From UBA4486 sp041984885 (GTDB lineage: Bacteria > Pseudomonadota > Gammaproteobacteria > Eutrophobiales > Eutrophobiaceae): a DNA stretch of 49,233 bases. Shown in pieces: positions 1-8,146 of the stretch; positions within the stretch are counted from its first letter, which is position 1; every line of letters starts with the position of its first letter. Where the stretch lies: the NCBI GenBank assembly GCA_041984885.1, contig JBHIXH010000016.1, forward strand, positions 1 through 49,233, given 5' to 3'. The translations under genes and the position numbers were made by a program. The notes under the pieces were generated by a model, which saw only the letters and a program-made list of their open reading frames with translations, was not told where the DNA came from and did no database searches.

Positions 1-1972
1 GCATCGCATCGGATAACGCCTCGGCAGAACCTTGCACGTCCGCTTTGATTAACAGGTTCAGGCTGGCACCTTCACCCTCACCCATCTGCGACATCAGGTC
101 TTCCAGTTTATTTGCCTGCTGTTTCGCCAGTTTGGTTTCACGGTATTTACCCTGACGGAATAACGCAATTTCACGTGCTTTCTTTTCGTCGGCCACCACA
201 ATCACGTCATCACCGGCGACCGGGGTACCGGACAAACCGAGTAACTCGACCGGGGTTGATGGTCCGGCCATTTCAATTTCCTGCCCGACATCGTTTAGCA
301 TGGCCCTGACCCGACCGTATTCATGACCGGTTAATACGACATCACCCTTGTTTAACTGACCGTTTTGCACAAGGATAGTCGCGACAGGACCGCGGCCTTT
401 ATCGAGTCTGGATTCGACGACAGCACCGGAAGCCGGTCCGTTCTCATGAGCGGTTAATTCAAGTATCTCTGCCTGCAACAGCACCGCGTCGAGCAGTTCA
501 TCAATACCCTGGCCGGTTTTTGCGGATACCGGCATAAACATCGTGTCACCACCCCAGTCCTCCGGGATAACATCAAATTTGGATAACTCCTGTTTAATGC
601 GATCCGGATCCGCTTCTTCCTTATCCATTTTATTAATCGCGATGATCAACGGGACTTCCGCCGCCTTCGCATGTTTAACGGCTTCTTCTGTCTGCGGCAT
701 GACCCCGTCGTCAGCAGCGACAACAAGGATCACAATGTCCGTCACTTTCGCCCCACGCGCACGCATCGCGGTAAACGCGGCGTGACCCGGAGTATCGAGA
801 AAGGTTATCGGTCCCTTCTCTGTTTCAACACCATAGGCACCAATATGCTGTGTGATGCCCCCTGCTTCACCTGCAGCCACTTTCGTGCTGCGGATGTAAT
901 CCAGTAATGAGGTCTTGCCATGGTCTACATGGCCCATGATCGTCACGACCGGTGCCCGCGACTGTTTTTCGCCCTGGTCTTCCGCGGTAGGTAACAGATC
1001 GTCCTCAATCGCATTTTCTTTCATTAACTTGGCGGTATGACCCATTTCCTCGACCACGATCGATGCGGTCTCCTGATCAATGATCTGGTTGATCGTCGCC
1101 ATTGTGCCCAGCCCCATTAACAACTTGATCACTTCCGGTGCCTTCACCGACATCTTCTGTGCCAGGTCGGAGACTGAAATGCTTTCCGGGATCTCAACGG
1201 TCCGCACAATGGGTGCCGTAGGTTTGGCGAAACCATGTTGACCGGACTGTGCCGGAACCACCGTAGACTTCGGCTTTTGACGGCGTTTACGCCGACCGGA
1301 CTTTTCATTCGCCACATGCAACTCGGCACGCTCTTCCTGGCGCGCACGTCGATCTTTCTTCTCTTTTTTATCCTTTGCTGTTTTTTCTTCTTCTGCGGCC
1401 GGTGCCGACGGTTGCTGCGCCGGTTCTGGCTGTGCGGGTGCAGCCTCTTTAGTGGCTTCCGCACTCGCAGCCGCGGCTGCCTCTTCGGCTTTTAGTTTTT
1501 CCTGTTCCTCACGCTCTGCGGCAGCCTTCTCTTCTGCCAGGCGTTGCTCTTCTTCCGCCTTGCGTGCGGCTTCCTCCGCCGCTTTCTTTTCTGCTTCTTC
1601 CGCTAATCGTTTTTCCTCTTCGGCCTTGATTGCCGCGTTTTGCTCTTCGATCGCACTGCGTTTCATGTAGGTGCGTTTTTGTCGAAACTCGACATTCACC
1701 GTTTTTGTGCGAACTTTATTGCGCCCGCCGGTGCTGACGGGCACACGCAGCTCGCTCTGGCTTTTACGTTTCAGCGTGATTCTGCTCGGCTCACCGCTTT
1801 CGTCCTTGCCATGTTTTTTTCGCAGATGGATCAATAATTCGGATTTTTCTGAATCCGAAATTGAATCGGCCTCGGTCTTGCTGTTTATGCCGGCCTCTTG
1901 CAACTGCTCCAGCAGACGGTCGACGGATATGCCGACGGTTTCTGAAAACTGTTTAATCGTTGTCTCAGCCAT
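1..1972 (-). CDS. infB: Translation initiation factor IF-2, 3' end cut by window
   Basis: GTPase that brings initiator fMet-tRNA to the 30S subunit and promotes 70S joining. The first 657 codons are visible; the C-terminal part lies beyond base 1. In order: an IF2 N-terminal helical domain (starts MAETTIKQFSETVG), a long Ala/Glu/Lys-rich coiled region around residues 105-200, a second IF2-N-type domain, then the G domain with G1 GHVDHGKT near residue 345, DTPGH and NKMDK, and the start of domain II. The ATG overlaps the nusA stop by 8 nt, so translation is probably coupled to nusA. Order rimP-nusA-infB is the standard gammaproteobacterial operon. Identification is firm; only the length is unknown. 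Confidence 0.97.
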   Translation of the reverse strand, partial: MAETTIKQFSETVGISVDRLLEQLQEAGINSKTEADSISDSEKSELLIHLRKKHGKDESGEPSRITLKRKSQSELRVPVSTGGRNKVRTKTVNVEFRQKRTYMKRSAIEEQNAAIKAEEEKRLAEEAEKKAAEEAARKAEEEQRLAEEKAAAEREEQEKLKAEEAAAAASAEATKEAAPAQPEPAQQPSAPAAEEEKTAKDKKEKKDRRARQEERAELHVANEKSGRRKRRQKPKSTVVPAQSGQHGFAKPTAPIVRTVEIPESISVSDLAQKMSVKAPEVIKLLMGLGTMATINQIIDQETASIVVEEMGHTAKLMKENAIEDDLLPTAEDQGEKQSRAPVVTIMGHVDHGKTSLLDYIRSTKVAAGEAGGITQHIGAYGVETEKGPITFLDTPGHAAFTAMRARGAKVTDIVILVVAADDGVMPQTEEAVKHAKAAEVPLIIAINKMDKEEADPDRIKQELSKFDVIPEDWGGDTMFMPVSAKTGQGIDELLDAVLLQAEILELTAHENGPASGAVVESRLDKGRGPVATILVQNGQLNKGDVVLTGHEYGRVRAMLNDVGQEIEMAGPSTPVELLGLSGTPVAGDDVIVVADEKKAREIALFRQGKYRETKLAKQQANKLEDLMSQMGEGEGASLNLLIKADVQGSAEALSDAM

Positions 1973-3485
1973 CCGCTGCTTCCTCACTGTTTGTCTGTTC
2001 TGCTTCAAACCATGGAATGCGTGCAGTCATGATTAATTTGGCAGCGGTTTCTTCGTCCATTGCCTCGATTTCCTGTAATTCGTCAACGGATAATTCGGCC
2101 AGGTCTTCCATCGTTGCCACACCACGACTGGCCAGTTCGTAGGCCAGTGCGTTGTTCATACCATCCATCTGCAACAGGTCTTCGGCAGGTTCAGCGTCAA
2201 CCAGTTTTTCTTCGCTGACAATCGCGCGCGTTAACATGATGTCTTTGGCCCGGCCTCGTAATTCCTCGACCAGGTCTTCATCAAACTCATCGATGTCGAG
2301 CATTTCCTTTTCCGGCACATAGGCGACTTCTTCCACGCTGGAAAAACCCTCCTGCACGAGGATGGAGGCGACTTCCTCATCCACGGTCAGGTGCTCTTTA
2401 AACATTTCAATCAATTGTTGCGCTTCGGCCTCGCTCTTCTCTTCCGCCTGTTGCGTCGACATGACATTCAATTCCCATTCGGTCAGTTCACTGGCCAGGC
2501 GAATGTTCTGGCCGCCACGACCAATCGCCTGCGACAAATTGTCCTCTTCAACGGCGATGTCCATGCTGTGTGCATCTTCATCGACAGTGATGGAAACAAC
2601 TTCAGCCGGGGCCATCGCATTGATGACGAACTGTGCCGGGTTCTCATCCCAGAGAATGATGTCGACGCGCTCTCCGGCCAGTTCATTTGATACGGCCTGC
2701 ACACGTGAGCCGCGCATACCGACACAGGCCCCGATCGGGTCAATGCGTGGGTCATTGGCACGCACGGATATCTTCGCGCGCGCACCCGGGTCACGGGCAC
2801 CATTAATAATTTCAATCAGGCCATCATTGATTTCCGGCACTTCAAGTTTGAACAACTCGATTAACAACTTGGGAGAAGTCCGGCTGAGAAACAATTGCGG
2901 GCCGCGTGTTTCAGTGCGCACTTCCTCCAGGTAACCACGCATACGATCTCCGGCCCGGGCGATTTCTTTGGGTATCATTTTTTCACGGGGAATGAACGCC
3001 TCGGCATTGTTGCCGAGATCGAGTATCACGTTGCCGCGTTCAACCCGCTTGACCACGCCGCTGACCATCGTATCGACCTGGTCCTGATAGGCCTCGACTA
3101 CCTGCTGGCGCTCTGCCTCACGCACCTTCTGCACGATCACCTGTTTTGCGGTTTGTGCCGCGATACGACCAAAATCTACGGACGGCATTGGTTCCTCGAT
3201 AAAATCACCCACCTCGATATCCGTTTTCGTTTCGCGCGCATGGTTAAGCAGGATCTGCCTGGTCGGCGCCTCGAATTCTTCTTCATCTTCAATGACTTCC
3301 CAGCGACGAAATGTTTCATAGTCACCCGTTTGCCGGTCGACCGAGACGCGCGCTTCTATGTCTTCGCGATTGCGTTTCTTTGTTGCGCTCGCAAGCGCGG
3401 CTTCAATCGCCTCAAATATGATCTCTTTACTGACGCCCTTCTCATTCGAAACGACATCAACCACGGTCAGGATTTCTTTATTCAT
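1965..3485 (-). CDS. nusA: Transcription termination/antitermination factor NusA
   Basis: RNA polymerase-binding elongation factor acting in pausing, intrinsic termination and antitermination. The 506-residue protein has the N-terminal RNAP-binding domain (starts MNKEILTVVDVVSNEKGVSK), an S1 domain at about 137-200, two KH domains at about 230-345 (with the conserved IGACVGMRGSRVQ and GRGGQNIRLA segments), and two C-terminal acidic repeats (about 365-430 and 440-500) as in enteric NusA. The length matches the family. It follows rimP by 44 nt and overlaps infB by 8 nt. In E. coli NusA feeds back on this operon through leader terminators; a candidate leader hairpin is present here upstream of rimP. 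Confidence 0.98.
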   Translation of the reverse strand: MNKEILTVVDVVSNEKGVSKEIIFEAIEAALASATKKRNREDIEARVSVDRQTGDYETFRRWEVIEDEEEFEAPTRQILLNHARETKTDIEVGDFIEEPMPSVDFGRIAAQTAKQVIVQKVREAERQQVVEAYQDQVDTMVSGVVKRVERGNVILDLGNNAEAFIPREKMIPKEIARAGDRMRGYLEEVRTETRGPQLFLSRTSPKLLIELFKLEVPEINDGLIEIINGARDPGARAKISVRANDPRIDPIGACVGMRGSRVQAVSNELAGERVDIILWDENPAQFVINAMAPAEVVSITVDEDAHSMDIAVEEDNLSQAIGRGGQNIRLASELTEWELNVMSTQQAEEKSEAEAQQLIEMFKEHLTVDEEVASILVQEGFSSVEEVAYVPEKEMLDIDEFDEDLVEELRGRAKDIMLTRAIVSEEKLVDAEPAEDLLQMDGMNNALAYELASRGVATMEDLAELSVDELQEIEAMDEETAAKLIMTARIPWFEAEQTNSEEAADG

Positions 3486-3529
3486 ACCTTAATATCTCTA
3501 GCTCGAATCTTTGTTTAAATTATATTCTG

Positions 3530-3997
3530 TTAAATGTTCGGGACTAACCGCGCTCTATCAATCGCGGTGAAATCAATTTGCAACGGCGCATCTGCATGCG
3601 CATCGTGCATCTGCAACCCGTTTGCATCCAGACCGAGTAACTCGCCCTTTACATGCTTTCGACCATTCAACTTCTGCGACAACCGGATATCAATAGTCTC
3701 ACCGACAAACTGCTGAAACTGTTCATACTCAAAAAACAAGCGATCGAGTCCCGGCGATGATACTTCAAGTGTGTATGGCCCCTTGATCGGGTCCTCTACA
3801 TCCAGTACTCCGACGACCTGTTGACTGACCTTTTGACAGTCATCGACGTCGATACCGGACTCATCCTGCTTGTCGATGTAGATGCGCAGCACCGATTTTG
3901 CTCCCGTGCCCTCACGCTCTATGCCCCACAATTGATAACCGAGTCCGGTTACAACCGGCTCTATTAACTGTGTCAGTACAATGTGTTTCTGATTCAT
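3530..3997 (-). CDS. rimP: Ribosome maturation factor RimP
   Basis: Assembly factor for the 30S subunit. The 155-residue protein has the family features: an N-terminal alpha/beta domain with GYQLWGIEREG and LRIYIDKQDESGIDVDDC, the PYTLEVSSPGLDRLFF signature, and a small C-terminal SH3-like barrel. It is the first gene of the rimP-nusA-infB operon. The start is supported by a GGAG Shine-Dalgarno at 4000-4003. A terminator-like hairpin sits only about 14 nt upstream of the start codon, so the gene may be under attenuation. Confidence 0.97.
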   Translation of the reverse strand: MNQKHIVLTQLIEPVVTGLGYQLWGIEREGTGAKSVLRIYIDKQDESGIDVDDCQKVSQQVVGVLDVEDPIKGPYTLEVSSPGLDRLFFEYEQFQQFVGETIDIRLSQKLNGRKHVKGELLGLDANGLQMHDAHADAPLQIDFTAIDRARLVPNI

Positions 3998-4010
3998 ATC
4001 TCCGAAAACG

Positions 4011-4031
4011 AAAAAATGGGCACAAGGCCCA
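4011..4031 (-). terminator. Leader terminator/attenuator in front of rimP
   Basis: On the minus strand a TGGGC/GCCCA stem with a five-base loop is followed directly by six U. It lies inside the rimP leader, after the putative promoter and just before the GGAG ribosome binding site. A terminator here would cut transcripts before the operon, as in the leader of the E. coli metY-rimP-nusA operon, where NusA autoregulates. Only the hairpin plus U tract is seen; the regulation is inferred. Confidence 0.6.
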
Positions 4032-4109
4032 CTTTCAAACTCCCGTTCAGTTCACTACGAAACCACATCATCAGGGTCACGTAGAAGCATCCATTCTCTG
4101 TGTGGTGAC

Positions 4110-4138
4110 AGTATAGCCAGCCAGCTATAAAACTGCCA
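4110..4138 (-). promoter_or_regulatory. Possible promoter of rimP-nusA-infB
   Basis: A good -10 hexamer TATACT (rc 4110-4115) lies about 110 nt upstream of rimP on the minus strand. The -35 at 17 bp spacing (TGGCAG, rc 4133-4138) is poor. Because a terminator separates the tRNA from this operon, an internal promoter is expected here. Confidence 0.35.
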
Positions 4139-4172
4139 CCGAACGCGATCCGAAATTATCGGACACCATAAT

Positions 4173-4197
4173 AAAAAAGCCCGTAACGGGCTTTTTT
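4173..4197 (-). terminator. Intrinsic terminator after the initiator tRNA
   Basis: A GCCCG-TAA-CGGGC hairpin is flanked by six A and six T, so it can work on both strands. In the minus direction it ends the tRNA transcript, about 140 nt after the tRNA 3' end and before the rimP promoter region. Confidence 0.8.
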
Positions 4198-4222
4198 CAA
4201 AATACCAACTTTTTAATCAGGT

Positions 4223-4257
4223 TGGTAGCGGGGACAGGATTTGAACCTGCGGCCTTC
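4223..4257 (-). pseudogene. 3' fragment of an initiator tRNA gene
   Basis: About 35 nt matching the 3' end of the intact initiator tRNA nearby: part of the variable region, the T arm and the acceptor strand with encoded CCA, with about two mismatches. No matching 5' acceptor strand or D arm lies upstream, so it cannot fold as a tRNA. It sits about 78 bp downstream of the intact gene. It may be a decayed tandem tRNA copy, or the duplicated tRNA end left by an integrative element. Confidence 0.7.
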
Positions 4258-4334
4258 GCCAGTCATGTGTAACCCTGAGACCGATGAGCGTAGCGCGTCG
4301 GGCTCCTGTTTCCTGGTATTACATCATAAAAATT

Positions 4335-4411
4335 TGGTAGCGGGGGCAGGATTTGAACCTGCGACCTTCGGGTTATGAGCCCGACGAGCTGCCAGACTGC
4401 TCCACCCCGCA
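4335..4411 (-). tRNA. Initiator tRNA-Met (CAT anticodon)
   Basis: A 77-nt tRNA with encoded CCA. Initiator features are visible: three consecutive G:C pairs at the base of the anticodon stem (GGG CTCATAA CCC), a CAT anticodon, and no Watson-Crick pair at position 1:72. Here the mismatch is U1:U72 rather than the C1:A72 of E. coli. Its place upstream of rimP-nusA-infB matches metY in E. coli. It has a strong promoter at 4573-4601 and a terminator at 4173-4197. Confidence 0.97.
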
Positions 4412-4557
4412 ACTATTCGTTTCAATCTTTCAATTCTCATGGCCGCTGTGCGACCTTCGGAGCTGGTTGATATTCAGGGAGCCCGACAAACTGCCAGACT
4501 GCTCCACCCCGCAACTATTCGTTTCAATCTTTCAATTCTCATGGCCGCTGTGCGACC
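4377..4557 (-). repeat. Direct repeat (2 x 79 bp, 102-bp offset) covering a tRNA 5' half and its upstream spacer
   Basis: Copies at 4377-4455 and 4479-4557 are identical at 77 of 79 positions. Each contains the acceptor 5' strand, D arm and anticodon-stem 5' side of the initiator tRNA plus 45 bp of upstream spacer. In the intact gene the repeat continues into the real anticodon loop. In the other copy it runs into an unrelated 18-20 bp stretch and then a short CGAAGGTCGCA remnant. This looks like a tandem duplication followed by deletion. Confidence 0.85.
4479..4512 (-). pseudogene. 5' fragment of an initiator tRNA gene
   Basis: The acceptor 5' strand, D arm and anticodon-stem 5' side of a second initiator tRNA, with two substitutions in the D-stem/anticodon region. 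The anticodon loop and everything 3' of it are replaced. It lies between the promoter and the intact tRNA, so it is transcribed as a spacer of the precursor. It cannot form a tRNA. Confidence 0.75.
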
Positions 4558-4572
4558 CCAAAGAGTCGGCGC

Positions 4573-4601
4573 ATACTACAGTCTGGTTACACGATTTTCA
4601 A
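4573..4601 (-). promoter_or_regulatory. Sigma-70-type promoter of the initiator tRNA
   Basis: On the minus strand a TTGAAA -35 (rc 4596-4601), an exact 17-bp spacer and a TAGTAT -10 (rc 4573-4578) are followed by a GC-rich discriminator (GCGCCG). Such a discriminator is typical of stringently controlled stable-RNA promoters. It lies between the end of amrS and the tRNA. Confidence 0.75.
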
Positions 4602-4631
4602 GGTAACTCAGTACGCGAGTATAGAAGGATG

Positions 4632-5723
4632 CTAACTCTGGATATGGACCTGTCGACGCTGACCTTGCCAGTCTCCAACGTGTTGCGCAAACACACCGGG
4701 GCAAACAGCCTGACATTGGCTGCATCGTCCTTCTGTATCCAGATGCCAGCGTTTCAGATGATACCAGTCGCGTTCGATTAACAGGCTGCCACAGTTCCGG
4801 CAATACGTGCTATCGCCTTCCTGGTGATGCACGTTGCCGGTGTAAACAAAATGCAGGCCGTTAGCGATGGCTATATTTCGTGCCCGGATTAAGGTCGAAA
4901 GCGGGGTGTGTGGACGATCCAGCATTTTCCAGTCCGGGTGAAATGCACTGAAATGCAGCGGCACATCTGGCCCGAGATGTTCCGCGATCCAGGCGGTCAT
5001 CGCCTGGAGTTCCGCCTCTGAATCATTTTCACCGGGAATTAACAACGTGGTAATTTCCAGCCAGACTTCTGTCTCGTGCTTTAGATACTGCAATGTGTCC
5101 AGCACCGGCTGTAACATTCCGCCGGTTATTTTTTTGTAAAACGATTCTGAAAACGCTTTCAGATCAACGTTTGCTGCATCGATATACTGATAAAATTCCT
5201 CTCTCGGTTTTTCGCACATATACCCTGCTGTCACCGCGACATTGTTTATACCGTGTTCGTGGCAGGCAATGGCGACATCGATCGCGTATTCGAAAAAAAT
5301 GACCGGATCGTTATAGGTAAATGCAACAGAATGACAGTGATTTAATTTCGCAGCGCTGGCCAGTTGTTCCGGTGATGCCTGATCGGTCAGCGTATCAAAC
5401 TCGCGTGACTTGCTGATGTCCCAGTTTTGACAGAACTTGCAGGCAAGATTACAGCCGGCCGTGCCGAACGACAGCACCGAGGTGCCCGGGTAGAAATGGT
5501 TTAACGGTTTTTTTTCGATTGGATCAATGCAAAAGCCACTGGATCGTCCGTACGTCGTTAATATGATCCCGTCATCTTTTCGACCACGGACAAAACACAG
5601 GCCACGTTGGTTTTCATGCAAGCGACAGGCACGTGGACAGACATCACATTGAACACGTCCATCTTCAAGACGATGCCAGTATTTCGTGGGTATGCCTTGC
5701 AGATCTTCAACCGATTCAGACAT
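4632..5723 (-). CDS. amrS: AmmeMemoRadiSam system radical SAM enzyme
   Basis: A 363-residue radical SAM protein. The cluster-binding CX3CX2C is CNLACKFC at residues 91-98. An N-terminal cysteine group (C26, C29, C33, C43) precedes it, and two CxxC pairs near the C-terminus (CRNC and CSQC) probably bind metal. This architecture and the divergent amrB-amrA partners define the AmmeMemoRadiSam system. To my knowledge its reaction is not established. The gene is divergent from amrB with a 68-bp gap and ends just upstream of the tRNA promoter. The family assignment is secure; the function is open. Confidence 0.92.
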   Translation of the reverse strand: MSESVEDLQGIPTKYWHRLEDGRVQCDVCPRACRLHENQRGLCFVRGRKDDGIILTTYGRSSGFCIDPIEKKPLNHFYPGTSVLSFGTAGCNLACKFCQNWDISKSREFDTLTDQASPEQLASAAKLNHCHSVAFTYNDPVIFFEYAIDVAIACHEHGINNVAVTAGYMCEKPREEFYQYIDAANVDLKAFSESFYKKITGGMLQPVLDTLQYLKHETEVWLEITTLLIPGENDSEAELQAMTAWIAEHLGPDVPLHFSAFHPDWKMLDRPHTPLSTLIRARNIAIANGLHFVYTGNVHHQEGDSTYCRNCGSLLIERDWYHLKRWHLDTEGRCSQCQAVCPGVFAQHVGDWQGQRRQVHIQS

Positions 5724-5791
5724 ATTAACGCCCGGCCACCTATACTATGCAGATAGTTTTATTGTAGCGGACATTGGAACAACGGGGAGAA

Positions 5792-6592
5792 ATGTCGATC
5801 CAGTCAGACATACGACCACCTGCAGTTGCCGGATATTTTTACGAAGACGATGCAGTTGCGCTGCAGCGGGATGTTCAGTCACATCTTTCACAGAACTTTA
5901 TCGTCTCTGAACAAACGCCAAAAGCGATCATCGTCCCGCATGCCGGCTATATCTATTCAGGCGTGGTTGCCGGCAAGGCCTACTCACAGTTTTTGAATGC
6001 CAGGCAACGCTTCAAGACTGTGATACTTCTCGGACCGGCACATCGTGTCGCACTGAACGGTCTGGCAGTACCTTCCGTTGACGCTTTTGACACACCACTT
6101 GGTGAACAGCGCCTGGGCAAGGGACTCATCAAGCAACTGTTAAATAATCCGGATGTGATCGAAATGGATGAGGCACATGCGCAGGAGCACAGCCTGGAAG
6201 TACAAATTCCTTTTTTACAAACGGTTTTTGATGATTTTCAGCTGGTGCCTGTCGTCGTCGGTGATGCATCGCCTGATACTGTTGCAGGCATTTTACAATC
6301 CGTCTGGGCTGATAAAGACACGCTGATCGTCATCAGTACGGATCTCAGCCACTTTCATCATTACGATCTGGCGAACGAGGTGGACAACAAAACCGCAGAG
6401 GCAATTCACAACTTCGACATCACGACCATCGGTCCACATCAAGCCTGTGGTTGTCGGCCATTAAACGGACTGCTGAGCCTGGCAAAAAAGAAAAATCTGA
6501 AAATGGTTAATTACGCGTTGCAAAATTCGGCCGACACCGCTGGTGATCGTGATCGCGTCGTCGGTTATGGTGCCTGGGGGCTGTACGAATAG
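5792..6592 (+). CDS. amrB: AmmeMemoRadiSam system protein B (MEMO1 homologue)
   Basis: A Memo-family protein of about 266 residues, structurally related to class III extradiol dioxygenases. Likely metal-site motifs are present: PHAGYIYSG, GPAHRVALNG, STDLSHFHHYD and the cysteine segment ACGCRPLNG. I start at the ATG at 5792, just behind GGGGAG at 5784-5789; an upstream in-frame TTG at 5774 would add six residues. The stop TAG shares one base with the GTG start of amrA, indicating translational coupling. It is the middle member of the triad with amrS (divergent) and amrA. Confidence 0.93.
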   Translation: MSIQSDIRPPAVAGYFYEDDAVALQRDVQSHLSQNFIVSEQTPKAIIVPHAGYIYSGVVAGKAYSQFLNARQRFKTVILLGPAHRVALNGLAVPSVDAFDTPLGEQRLGKGLIKQLLNNPDVIEMDEAHAQEHSLEVQIPFLQTVFDDFQLVPVVVGDASPDTVAGILQSVWADKDTLIVISTDLSHFHHYDLANEVDNKTAEAIHNFDITTIGPHQACGCRPLNGLLSLAKKKNLKMVNYALQNSADTAGDRDRVVGYGAWGLYE

Positions 6593-7146
6593 TGGTATTT
6601 TCAGCCGCACAACAACAATGTTTGCTGCAGGTTGCACGCGCGACGATTGAATTATCCCTGGATAAGAATAAACGTCAGCTGTACACGCCGGAATCGGTTG
6701 ACAATGATTTACGGCAACCATTCGGAAATTTTGTCACCTTGAAGAAAAACGGAAGTTTACGTGGTTGTATTGGATCCATAGAGGCGCAGGGTGAATTAAT
6801 AAAAAGTATCGCAGAGCACGCCTGGTCTGCTGCCTTCGGTGATCCCAGGTTTACGCCGCTTGTACCTGATGAGTTAAATTCGTTACACATATCCATCTCG
6901 ATTCTGTCAGAAAAAAAACCGCTGGCATTTGAAACCGAGACTGAACTGCTGGACAGTTTACGTGTGCATCGGGACGGGCTCGTCATTGAAAAGGATCATC
7001 GACGGGCGACATTTTTACCGTCGGTGTGGCAACAATTGCCGCAACCGGCGAGTTTCCTGCAACACCTGAAGCAGAAAGCCGGTATACCAGAGTCGGTCAC
7101 ACCTGATTCTGCCTGGCGCTATACGGCTTACTCTATTGCAGAATGA
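6592..7146 (+). CDS. amrA: AmmeMemoRadiSam system protein A (AMMECR1 domain)
   Basis: A 184-residue AMMECR1-domain protein with the family signature SLRGCIGSIEAQ, followed by SAFGDPRFTPL. The GTG start at 6592 overlaps the amrB stop by one base. Length and domain match the A component of the AmmeMemoRadiSam triad. No catalytic role is known to me for this domain. The intergenic stretch after it (7147-7252) holds only a weak ATTCGT/ACGAAT hairpin. Confidence 0.93.
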   Translation: MVFSAAQQQCLLQVARATIELSLDKNKRQLYTPESVDNDLRQPFGNFVTLKKNGSLRGCIGSIEAQGELIKSIAEHAWSAAFGDPRFTPLVPDELNSLHISISILSEKKPLAFETETELLDSLRVHRDGLVIEKDHRRATFLPSVWQQLPQPASFLQHLKQKAGIPESVTPDSAWRYTAYSIAE

Positions 7147-7252
7147 AGATTTCCCGGCAGTACAAACGCTAATTCTGTGTTCACGCGGGATGGAACCGAT
7201 CTGTTAAATTCGTTTTCACGAATATCGGCAGTTGCAGCACTATTCATCCCTC

Positions 7253-8146
7253 TCAGTTAAATCGACACTGGCCGACTGACCCCCGCTGGCAGGTCTTCCT
7301 GTTCACCCAGATAGCGTTATCCAGTTTGGCATCGGTAAAATCAGCACCACCAATGTTGGCCCCGCTCAAATCTGCATACGATAAATCGGCATTCTGGAAT
7401 TTGGCATAGCTCAGGTCAGCACCACGAAAGTCGACACCTTTCAAACTGGCCGCAGTCATATCGACAAAACCAAGATTGCCGCTGTACAAAACCGCATAAT
7501 CAAGATGCGAACCAATCAATGTTGTCCCCATCATTGTTACCCTTTCCAGTTTCGCGTCATGCAAAATGGCACCGGTCATGTCGATGTTGGTCAAATCGAC
7601 GCCTTGAAGTTTGCAGTAACTCCAGTCGACACCCGGCCCCGGCAGCTTATGACAATCCGCAGCCAACCGTTTTTGCCCTGATCCGATCATCGCACTGAAT
7701 CCAAAGATCAGTCCGCTGATTATGACCAGACAAATCGGTACACGCAGACCGTTTTTTGGTGTGTGCGCCGCCTGAATCCTGGCAGCCAGGTGTTCTCGTT
7801 GCTCACGATTGGCCAGCATTTGATCGTCTTCTTCCTCGCGTCGATCACTGCTAGAGCGACGCTCTTCCCTGGGCACCGTTACTTTACCCGTGCGTCGGTC
7901 GCGGGCACGTTCATCGATCTTCAACCGCTGTGTCAGTAACCATTGCTCATCCACGGAAGACGCGGTCAGTGGCCCGGGGCAGAGTTGTGAACATTCTGAC
8001 AACGGCATCCATTCGACCTTGTCGTCCGACACTTGATCATGAATCTTCAATCGACCCAGTATTAAATGCTCGGTCACGACGCGCGCAGGAAATGGCCCGG
8101 TCACCGTTCCCCGTTGTTTTACGTACCAGTAGGCTGACTTTTTCAT
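7253..8146 (-). CDS. GYF_2-like domain / transmembrane / pentapeptide repeat protein
   Basis: A 297-residue protein of unknown role. Residues 1-60 resemble a GYF_2/DUF4339 domain (YWYVKQRGTVTGPFP, then EWMPL). A charged Arg/Glu linker follows, then one membrane segment near 135-155 (PICLVIISGLIFGFSAMI). About 100 residues of pentapeptide repeats come next (A(D/N)LSY units such as ADLSYADLSGANIGGADF), ending in a two-cysteine tail. The repeat domain forms a right-handed beta-helix in known structures; here it is predicted to be extracytoplasmic. The start codon overlaps a plus-strand ATG at 8145, so the divergent fliK probably begins further downstream. Confidence 0.85.
   Translation of the reverse strand: MKKSAYWYVKQRGTVTGPFPARVVTEHLILGRLKIHDQVSDDKVEWMPLSECSQLCPGPLTASSVDEQWLLTQRLKIDERARDRRTGKVTVPREERRSSSDRREEEDDQMLANREQREHLAARIQAAHTPKNGLRVPICLVIISGLIFGFSAMIGSGQKRLAADCHKLPGPGVDWSYCKLQGVDLTNIDMTGAILHDAKLERVTMMGTTLIGSHLDYAVLYSGNLGFVDMTAASLKGVDFRGADLSYAKFQNADLSYADLSGANIGGADFTDAKLDNAIWVNRKTCQRGSVGQCRFN

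Noticed and set aside
2895..3518. 207-codon plus-strand frame opposite nusA
   Set aside because: Antisense to a firmly identified gene, no family resemblance, no ribosome binding site logic; a by-product of nusA codon use.
4223..4300. A second functional tRNA downstream of the initiator tRNA
   Set aside because: Only the T arm and 3' acceptor strand are present; no matching 5' strand, D arm or anticodon stem can be folded.
4353..4781. 142-codon plus-strand frame across the tRNA region
   Set aside because: It runs through the tRNA, the direct repeat and the tRNA promoter; its internal duplication is just the DNA repeat.
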